From NCBI GenBank assembly GCA_031761405.1, contig JASEVX010000012.1, forward strand, positions 20,212,871-20,276,870: a stretch of DNA of 64,000 nucleotides. The letters are read 5' to 3'. Each line of letters opens with the position of its first letter. Positions within the stretch are counted from its first letter, which is position 1. The notes beneath the pieces were generated by a model that saw only the letters and a list, made by a program, of their open reading frames with translations, had not been told where the DNA came from and made no database searches. This document shows, piece by piece, positions 34,476 through 43,400 of the stretch. The position numbers and the translations under genes are program-made. The DNA comes from Serripes groenlandicus. Taxonomy: Eukaryota; Mollusca; Bivalvia; Cardiida; Cardiidae.

Positions 34476-35039
34476 ATATTATTGTACATATTTTGGGCGT
34501 GAACGTTTGTCAATAACAATTATACATTACGGAACATCCAATTATAAGACGTATATTCAATGGACAATGAGTCGTTCTCTTCATTAACCCTTACCCACTT
34601 GTAGACACATTTCGACACCGATGCAGTAGATGACTTTTGAAAACAATTTCAAGTTGTCTTCATGGTGGAGGCGTGTTTAAACTGTAATTATGACCAACGC
34701 GATCTAGACACAATCGTTTCTAAAATTTCAAAAAGTTAACACATCGCAAATTATAAATCTTTCTTGTTATAAACAACGCAGTGGAGAGTTGACTTATGAC
34801 ACAACTCATTATGTGTTAATAATACAGGCCTCCGTCCAAATAGTTTACAATGCATGGATAATAACATTTCGTGACCCATATAGTATGTCTCCCATATGAA
34901 ATTAGTATAAAGATTATGGTATACAAATATACAATAAATCCTTAATGTCGTCTCGGAATCAGATCTCATAAGAGACTACAAGTTGACCGACGAAAAACAA
35001 TTTCCCGTTGTTCCCTGTACCTCCATTTATAAAAGCAAC
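34476..35039. other. AT-rich spacer, no gene seen
   Basis: It contains the 'GTCGTCTCGGAATCAGATCT' block shared with the spacers after A (4865) and D (48510). No coding signal was found. Confidence 0.45.
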
Positions 35040-35300
35040 TTAAAAATGTTTATTTAAATTAACATCTATTACATTTTTCAATAACATTAAGTTTTGGTTG
35101 CAAGTAAACTTCTGTTTCAGCACATTAGCAATGTCTGCAAATATGAAACAACAGAAATATTTCTGCCGAAAAAAAAGTAAGAGTGACATTTCGTAAATAA
35201 ATAAAATAGAGATTGTGTATTTGCTAAATCCCTGGTCACTGACAGGCTGTACTAATGCTGCAAGGTCCTTGTTCTTGAGTAAGAAATTACCTTTTTTATG
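35040..35300 (-). mobile_element. RTE-like LINE RT fragment (decayed)
   Basis: The minus strand retains FADIANVLKQKF where other copies have ADDIAYCAE, and NLNK where RTs have xNLNKTK. It is the counterpart of 5700-6068 and 58520-58875. Confidence 0.55.
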
Positions 35301-35694
35301 AGATGTTTCTGTACTATTGATTATAAGAAAAATATGTATCAATAGTTGGATAACGAGGACAATAAACCATCAATAAATATTTTCCCTCTACTTAGTTATG
35401 AAATACCGCGATAATTTCCCTGGTCACTAAAAGAGTCGCTTTTGTGACTCGTAATTGTAATGCTTTAACCTTAACATTTAGGGATCATACATGTTATGGG
35501 TTTTCTATTAAAGAGGGATATTATTATACCCTTTAAATGTTGAGCGCAGGAGCAGCATCCCTGGCACTTAAAAATCTAAATGTTACAAACAAAACAGAAA
35601 AGAGGTTGATCGAAATCGACCTGGGGAGAGCGCTTGAAACGAGTAAACCGCATAATTACTTACTCCCTTCAAGATATTTTATTAATAGGGCTCT

Positions 35695-36150
35695 AGAATG
35701 CCAGAACAATATACGAAACAGGAAGAACAGGTCAAGTTACCATACTATGTTGTTGTCTTTGCCACCACATAAGGCCGACCGTAACCAGAATTGGTTCGAT
35801 TTCAAATTTCAAGAATCACACAATACTATACTCTAACAAACTAAGAAGATGTGACTAAGGAAAAGTCCTTTTCACAATTACAGAGATAACAGAGATATCA
35901 CCCTGGTGATAGGCAATACTAATGAAAAAGTAGGTAAACTGGACAGAGCAAGGGAACATATAATTTGTAAAAAGTGACTTGGCGACATGAACGAAAACGT
36001 TGAGCTCTTTGAAGACTTCTGCTGATCAACTGATCTTGTCATCAGAGGTACTCTGTTCGCCAACAAAATTGTCCACAAGGTCACCTTGACATCACCAGAC
36101 CAGTCTGTATAGAACCGGATAAACTACATTGTCATCTCTCGCACATGTAG
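35695..36150 (+). mobile_element. RTE-like LINE endonuclease fragment (decayed)
   Basis: 'CCACATAAGGCCGACCGTAA' aligns with 'CCACATGAGAATGACCGCAA' at 6852. Further on it reads NENVELFEDFC, TDLVIRGTLFANKIVHKVTL and TSPDQSV, the conserved core of these endonucleases, broken by stops. It is on the strand opposite to the adjacent RT fragment. Confidence 0.7.
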
Positions 36151-36399
36151 CGTTTAGAAGAGGGGGAAACAAACGACCATGATCGATTGATTTGACACTT
36201 CTTATGTGACAATTCATCAATCAAGACCGTAGTTTTCCACCAAACTGAATTAAAAGGTTTCACGCAGTACCTTGAGGGCAATTCTCTTTCAACGAAAGAA
36301 CAACTATTATTATTGAATAAGTTCGAAAACATTGTTTGGCAAACGGAAAAGTAGCTTACCATAAGCATTTTTTCTTTTGTCTCAATGTTTCCGAAAGTC

Positions 36400-38224
36400 G
36401 TCTGCTAAAGTGGCGTCATTACGCGTCTCTGTGTTAGAAAGGCTTACTCTCCAGGTAAAATATAGACCTTAACAGGGACTGGGTTATACTTTTACTTATA
36501 TGACTCTTACTCTTCACAAAATGACAGACGCCAGAGGGAAACCGTTCGTGATTGCATTCAGACTGGTATCTAGGAGATATTTACTTCAAGTCAATTCAGT
36601 TATATGTGGTATGTTCCCATGTATGTTTCCGACTTTATTTCGAGGGTATGGTTAAAAAAAGGTTTAAATAAGCAGTTCGTTTAAATCAAGTTAGATGTCT
36701 CATTCCTGTTTCCAAATCAGTACTCGCGCCGTTTATGTGGAGAGTCCCGAATGTTAGAAACCCTCTCATCACGGGATTTAACATCTGGACTTTTGGTACG
36801 AAAGGTCGACGCTTTACAACTGTAACACTGCCTGGCATGCTTATCGCTGAAATCCAGCGGAATGTGAGTTAAATGCATTTTCGATTTCAGGACATTCTTT
36901 AAGTACCTTACATTTCATGATTAAGAGCAAATGCGAACATTTAGAATGCATGGAACTGTATAAAGGAGCTCGCAATAATATATACATTTAGATTAACCCT
37001 CATCATCCCGCCCAATGATTTGATTATGTATTGATTATATAATAACAACAACAAAACGTTGACTACGTGTGCCTTTGTAAAACTTTCAAATTCTTTAAAT
37101 TGCGAAATGTGAATCTCAACGTTGAGAAGATACAAAGCACACCTGTTTAAACTACAATATTTACACATGTATCATACCAAATCCAGTCGCTCCATCTAAC
37201 ATGGAAAGGGAACTGTCATCAGATAAGGGTCTCTTCGTTGATGGATTTATTCGCATGTTTAGAATGTTCTCATATTGATATAACTCCGGAAAGCATAATA
37301 ACTGGTCATTGGCTCTTTGAGGTTGCGGGGTTAGTATTACTATTGACTCGCTGGTGTCAAGATAAAAGTATCAGTATTACTGGAAACTTACCCAGGAAAC
37401 GCTGTAGTTTAACTAGAAATTATAGAAAACGGCGTAATACATCATACAAACATCCATGAAATATGTTAAGAGAAGTGATATTTCTTAATGGAGGTGTCTT
37501 TCGTAAGAGATTAATGTATTTATTTCTAATTTTCTCAAATAGATAAAAGTCTTGAAAGACTAATTGACTGGGACAAAGATTGTGAACATATATATAACTT
37601 CATGCTCATAGAATAGACACACAACAGGTTTTATTCAATTAAGTAGTTTGCTTTACCAACGTCTTTGGAGTACGGGATTTAGGTGTAGTACCTACACTTG
37701 AAAATCGTACCAATCAGCATGTCATGCCCCTTTATAATACACAACAATTATTTCTTTTAAGGACGCAATGAACGACGAAGCACCTGTATGATTATTTACT
37801 TCGTTGGCTATATAACAAATGAGCCGCGTCTAGCGATTAGGGATCTGAATGCATTTACGTAGAGTGAAGACTCTAACAAGCCTGATCATACGTTTAGACT
37901 TAACACAATTTTCACAACCCGCATGTATATATACACACAAATGCACATTCTGATTAAAACATTGCACCAGCAGCTTGATGCTAATATGGCTTTATATGTT
38001 GTCAAACCAAAATGTCATAAACGCCCTTAGATCATTCTATAGAACCGGCTAACATTAAAATTACATTTTGTGAAGGACCTATTAATCGTATGTTCATGTT
38101 GTTCATTGATGTGATACCATCACTTGAAAATAACACATGACAGGTTACAGTGTCCCGTATATAATACAAGGATTTACGTTTGAAAATCGATAAAAAAATA
38201 ATAATAAATCCAACGAACGTAAAT
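36400..38224. other. Upstream spacer of gene D, paralogous to that of gene B
   Basis: It aligns with about 11160-12690 (for example 'AATGACAGACGCCAGAGGGA', 'TAGTTTGCTTTACCAACGTC', 'ACCTGTATGATTATTTACTT'). No gene is seen. The stretch at 36941-37168 is repeat-derived. Confidence 0.5.
36700..36850 (-). mobile_element. tRNA-headed SINE remnant
   Basis: 'CTCTCATCACGGGATTTAAC' 'ATCTGGACTTTTGGTACGAA' 'AGGTCGACGCTTTACAACTG' corresponds to 11555-11705 in the paralogous upstream. Confidence 0.5.
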
Positions 38225-38350
38225 TCCTGCCGCGACGCATGAGAATTCACCGTCTGACAAATGCAGCTGATGTAGAGCCAGATGTCTCCGCTTTGAGTCT
38301 GATTGGGATGTGCATTGTTCGCTATCAAGTCATGATGAAACATTATATAA
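38225..38350. mobile_element. Bivalve-type interspersed repeat
   Basis: 'GCCGCGACGCATGAGAATTC' 'ACCGTCTGACAAATGCAGCT' 'GAGTCTGATTGGGATGTGCA' are shared with 12690-12830 and 52608-52760. Confidence 0.5.
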
Positions 38351-38383
38351 TTTTAGAAACAGTAGTTAAAACATCGGCCTGAC

Positions 38384-40095
38384 AGTTGGAATATGTTAGC
38401 CAATGTTACAAACATCCGTTCATTCCGTCCTGAGATATGGATCGAAACGGAATCGATTAAAAGTGTTAGTAACCCTGTCCAATTTCATAACACTATGTTT
38501 ATTTGTTTTATTGGGGATGTACGCAGTTTCATCAACATTATTGCAGTTATATCACGGCGACAAATTAACTTATTCATAATCCCTTGGTAAACAAACCGGT
38601 ACTAGGCTAGGGAATGAGCCTTGCCAAAGGGCAATCTACAATACCCGTTGCGCTGCCATAACGTTATGATGACACTTGCAAGTACATGCTTTTTAGCGTA
38701 ACCATGCTTAAAATAACAAATTACTTGCATATACTTAGTGACTCTCAACTGCATACATGGTCTAGTCAGAAATTGTTTATCAACTGAATACACAAATTCT
38801 GTCTGAAATCAGGCAAAACATTTAAAATGCTTTCGTCCATCCATAACATAATGCAACCATATCTTTAAGATTAGTCAGACGACAATAGATCTGTCAGAAC
38901 TAGTCGAAATAAGACACACAGTTATTCTACATCTGTTAACATAATAATATATACTGACTGATTGATTGTTGGGGTTTAACGCCGTTTTTTAACAATTTCT
39001 CAGTTATATCACGGCGGCCAGTTCACCTACTCATGCATTTCCTGGTTTTCTCACACCAGTACTCCTAACAACAATCTTCCCAAGCAACTGGCTGCTTTTC
39101 CACATAGACTTAGCCCATTGGTGGAAGACGAATGACGCATGTCGCATTAACTTATGTCAAACGTCGAAAAGAAAGTTGGCCGAGCCAGGATTCGAACCCA
39201 CAACCACTAGATTGACAGCCCGCGTCGCTACCGACTGAGCTACCGAGCCTTGGCTTATAATTATATATACGCATGCACACTTTCTTAGTCAACAAGCATT
39301 TCTAAATATTTTGTTTTATTATTTTCCACAATTTATACAAAAAGCTTGTCACAACACACTCAATATCATAATTCTAAATACATGTTTAAACTTTTGCATT
39401 TCTAATTTACATAGCAGGCGGACCTAACTTTCGGAAGCAAGGACGCGCGTGGAGATAAACGTCTGGCATATTTTTTTGTCAGTATCCAGTCAATGAACCT
39501 TTATTTAAATTCATATACAAGAGTTGAAACAACGGCCTGACTGTAAGAATATGTAAGCCATTGTTACAAACATCCGTTCATTCCGTCCAGAGATATAGAT
39601 CGAAACGGAAACGATTAAAAGTATGAGTAACCCTGTCCAATTTCATAACGTTATGTTTGTTTGACTATTGGGGAATCTTGCAGTTGTTTCAACATGTTTG
39701 CAGGTATATCACAGTGACAGTTCACTTATTCATGATCCACTGTTAAACAAACCAGTACTAGTCTAGGATATGTGCCGTACCCATGGGCACTCAACCATAC
39801 CCGGCCCGCCATACCGTTATGATGTCACTTGCAAGTATATGTTTATTAGCGCACTACGCTTTATATCATATCACATGCTATACACAGGGACTCTCAACTG
39901 CATACAGTGTCTAATGAGCAATTGTTTATCAATTAAAAAAACATTCTGTCTAAAATCAGTCAAACAATAAACATGCTTTCGTCCATCGATAACTTAATAA
40001 TGCAAATTTATCTTTACGATTAGTCAGACGACACAACTCTGTAAGAACTAGGCGAAATACGACACATGTTATTTCACATCTATGAACATAGGTGA
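38384..40095. repeat. Tandem duplication upstream of gene D (unit about 1.15 kb)
   Basis: 38384-38954 and 39538-40095 match closely ('GTTACAAACATCCGTTCATT', 'CCCTGTCCAATTTCATAAC', 'GTTAAACAAACCAGTACTAG'). Between them lie a SINE (38955-39253) and 39271-39537, which includes 'GGCGGACCTAACTTTCGGAA', repeated at 40147. Confidence 0.8.
38955..39253 (-). mobile_element. Full-length tRNA-derived SINE with 8-bp target-site duplication
   Basis: On the minus strand the head carries A box TAGCTCAGTCGG (complement of 39231-39242) and B box GGGTTCGAATCCT (complement of 39187-39199). A central 'GGCCGCCGTGATATAACTGA' and the 3' end 'GGCGTTAAACCCCAACAATC' follow, then an AATCAGTCA-type tail. ATATATAC flanks it at 38947-38954 and 39263-39270. 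The tandem copy at about 40091 ('GATATATACTCATGCATAC') is the empty site. The acceptor stem does not pair, so it is not a tRNA gene. Confidence 0.82.
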
Positions 40096-40203
40096 TATAT
40101 ACTCATGCATACATTTTGTGTCAGCATGCAATACTGAGTTTATATCAGGCGGACCTAACTTTTGGAAGGTAGGACGTGCATGCAGATCAACATCTCGAAC
40201 ATC

Positions 40204-40221
40204 ATTTTGCATGTGGCGTGG
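40204..40221 (+). promoter_or_regulatory. Conserved upstream element (gene D)
   Basis: ATTTTGCATGTGGCGTGG is identical to the block at 13270-13287, while flanking bases differ. Confidence 0.45.
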
Positions 40222-40350
40222 CAACTCTTGAAATGCAATAGTCGCCAAATGTATTATACACGGGAAGATAAATGACGCGAATGATAATAAATTACACTCA
40301 ACTATAACCCGTATCCATGAGATTAAATCGTTGTATTACCCCCGATAAGG

Positions 40351-40395
40351 ATATTTAAAACGTCGAGACAAATAACAGTTTACAGTAGAACTAAA
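40351..40395 (+). promoter_or_regulatory. Core promoter of gene D
   Basis: ATATTTAAAA at 40351 precedes CAGTAGAACTAAA (40383) by 32 bp. A start near 40384 gives a 5' UTR of about 45 bases. Confidence 0.6.
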
Positions 40396-40427
40396 CCGTT
40401 TGTTGACAGAACAAGACATCATTGAAA

Positions 40428-40485
40428 ATGTCCAGCCGAATTGCTCTGATAACCTTTCTTTTGGTTTGCTGCAATGTACATACAG
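40428..40485 (+). CDS. Gene D exon 1 (signal peptide)
   Basis: ATG in GAAAATGTCC context; 19 codons plus one base; donor GTAAGT. Compare the broken donors at this point in C (GAAAGT) and E (ATAAGT). Confidence 0.85.
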
Positions 40486-43400
40486 GTAAGTTATTTGAAA
40501 GTGATTTTTAATTAGATATTGTTTAAGCTTATGATGATCTTAAAATTTAATTTAAGACATACTAGTTTTGAAATTTGTAATTATCAATTTCATTAGTATG
40601 AGGATTTATCGCATTTTTTTCATTTTCGAAAATGGTGTTACCTATTTATTACAAGTGAATAACTGGTTGAATTAGAGTATACTTTATTCATCAGCATCCT
40701 GAAATATAATTGGAAAACGAAAGTATTAGAACAATATGTGTACAGGTGTTTAGTTATGGTATTAAATTACATCAGTGATCAGCGGTAGCTGTCTTTGGGA
40801 TTTTGTTTACACAAACGGCGCGAGTACTGGTTTTGTCTCTAGGAAGCAGACATCGAGCCTGTTTCGCAATCGATGTAATATAGATTAGTTTAAACTATTT
40901 ATCATTTCACCTGTTAAGCTGAAGTCATAACTTGGCCAGATGATACATGCCCATTTGGTATACAAGAAGATACAGCAAAGGAAAAACTCCATACGTTCAC
41001 TGCCTCTGTTAGCGCGTCTGGATATACAATTTTAAGCCAAAATGTCACTGGCCGGTTTTCGATTGCACCTAACGGAATACTGAGTTCTGCCAAAATCTTG
41101 GATTACGAGAGTGATGAGAAAGCGTATTCTTTAAAGATAATGTGAGTATAGTATGTTATTCTTTACGTGTAAATGATTGTGTAAGAAAACTTGATCGATA
41201 AAGATGAAGATGTTCAGATTAACTATGAACAGAAAATTGAAAGGAAGAATCAATTCACTTGTATTGAATTCTGTAATTAGCAGATAACTGTGTACTAAAA
41301 AGAAAAGATTATATGTGGCTTTTGTGGACTTTCATAAGGCGTTTGATACTGTTCGAAGGGACAAGCTTTATCAAACTGCAGTGTGTGGAGTACTGGTGTG
41401 AGAAAACCAGGAAATGCATGAGTAGGTGAACTGGCCGCCGTGATATAACTGAGAAATTATTAAAAACGGCGTTAAACCCCAATCAATCAACAATTAAACT
41501 GCAGTTGTAAGAAAAGATCAACTAAAAATGAATAGTAATGCTTTTTCAAATACAAATGTGTGCCTTGTGGAAGCCTTCAATGTATCATGATTTTTTAATA
41601 ATGACCCCAATTATACGCTATTTTTCATTGAAATTGTGACACATCATACATATTAAATAGGGATAGGACCGAGTACGCGAGTACCCGAGTACTCGGTCGG
41701 ACGTCCGAGTACCGGTTATCGAAATAGGTATTCGAGTATTCGATTATTTATTTTCCATTTTTTCTATTTTACATCTGATAAAAGTATGTTAAAGTAAATA
41801 AAAACTTAAAATGTATTGAATCTGTTTTTCTTATTGAGTTATTAAAGAAGTCGGTAAATCAGCGGTGAAGGTAAATTAAACAAACAGCTAACACCTTTTC
41901 GTCTGAAGATGGTACTTAATCCATTTTAATCCATTTTAATTGGCGATTTGATTGCAATCGCGAGTCCTTTACGAACAACGTGACAAACAGCTAGTAGTCG
42001 GCGATATCAATATAACCTCCAGTCAATTAGCAACTATATGTCAAACAACATGTCAAACAAGGAGGGCCGTCGTATTTTCACACTTTCGTCGTAATAGTCT
42101 TTCTTTCAATTGGCGACACGTTTTAAATTGGATAGTTGTAAGAAATACACATCAATATGATTTGGTAAGAACTGTTGCAATTGTTTGAGTAAAATCAAAT
42201 TTTTCGTCAAATCATTAGAACAATCTGCTATCATTCTTATCTATTCGAACGAAAGGAAAACAACAAAATTACAACCATGCCTCCTGCTAAATCCGCCGTC
42301 TGGAAACATTTCAAGCGCACAGCACGCGACAAGTCAGTTAAATGCATGTAGTGCACATATTACGGACACCGGTTATTTCGAAAACCGAAAATTAAAAAAA
42401 ACCATTCTGATTGTTGATTTATGTTCCTTATTTTCATAGATGATACAAATATTCTTTTATTAAATGTATTGTTTGTCATTCTTGGTATTGTTTTCCATCC
42501 ATCATTTTACTTGCTTTTCCCCCCCGCGACTTTAAAGAGATATACAGTCTGCACCCAAACGTTTGGATGTTTACGCCAATGGAAATTCTGGATGTATTTG
42601 TTGAAATATTTTGTTTTCAAAAATAAAATAACTTTTTTTTTCTAATATCAAATATTAAACGTAGAGACGAAAACAAACGCATGTTTGTTCTTATAAAATC
42701 AATTCAAATTAAGTGCACGAGGGCAATACTATTCTGAGAGACAAGACTTATATCGGTACTCGTTCCCATCCCTAATATTAAATTATGTATTATGTCTTAT
42801 CTTAATAACACACTTCTGATGTGATCATGTCAAAATGATTATTGTAATCAACAAATGTCATGATGTTAGTACAATTATTGTCTGAGTATTGTGCTTATAA
42901 ATATAAATATTTTTATTTACATCAGAAACGTATTAAAAAGGTAAATAAATGTTAATGATAGATTTCGAGTGCAGGTCTGTCGGATAAAAAACTACAGCTG
43001 AAATAACCATTCACCATCATGACTATTGTCACAAAAATATGAACTGAATATATGTTTCAGGGCTTTTAATAAAACTGGAACATTGCGAAACGACACTCTG
43101 ACATGTGTAATAAGTGTCATCGATGTTAACGACGAACGACCAGAGTTTGATAAGCAATCGTACTCGGTAAACTTTCCAAAAGACGTTGCAAAAGGTAAGG
43201 ATATTTAATATAAGCATACTTATTGAACATACTTTCAGATATAGGGGCAACATGAGTATGGAGGGGAAAATCCGTTACACCTCTATTAGTCTAGCTGACA
43301 TTCTAATTTATGACCGTTACATGCTCATTGTATTCTTTCTTACATCTTACATGCATGTGACATCTCTTTGTTGCACATGCCTGTTATATACTTGCTATTT

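Noticed and set aside
35537..35836. 99-codon plus-strand frame
   Set aside because: Its second half aligns at DNA level with the LINE endonuclease start at 6751, but in another frame, so it is a chance frame over a decayed LINE.
39178..39253. tRNA-like sequence with good A and B boxes on the minus strand
   Set aside because: Acceptor arms do not pair and the sequence continues into a SINE body with a tail and target duplication, so it is a SINE head and not a tRNA gene. The same applies to 31756-31822, 48020-48085, 50266-50320 and 51420-51512.
32600..40400. Search for exons 4 and 5 of gene C
   Set aside because: No match to GTGTACAGTATCAAAG or to the CxxC - SGSSS coding stretch was found by eye, so C is recorded as lacking both. 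A weak, heavily mutated remnant could have been missed.
42185..42439. 84-codon open frame inside the hAT element
   Set aside because: It is in a different frame from the BED-finger remnant (which starts at 42277) and has no transposase motif.
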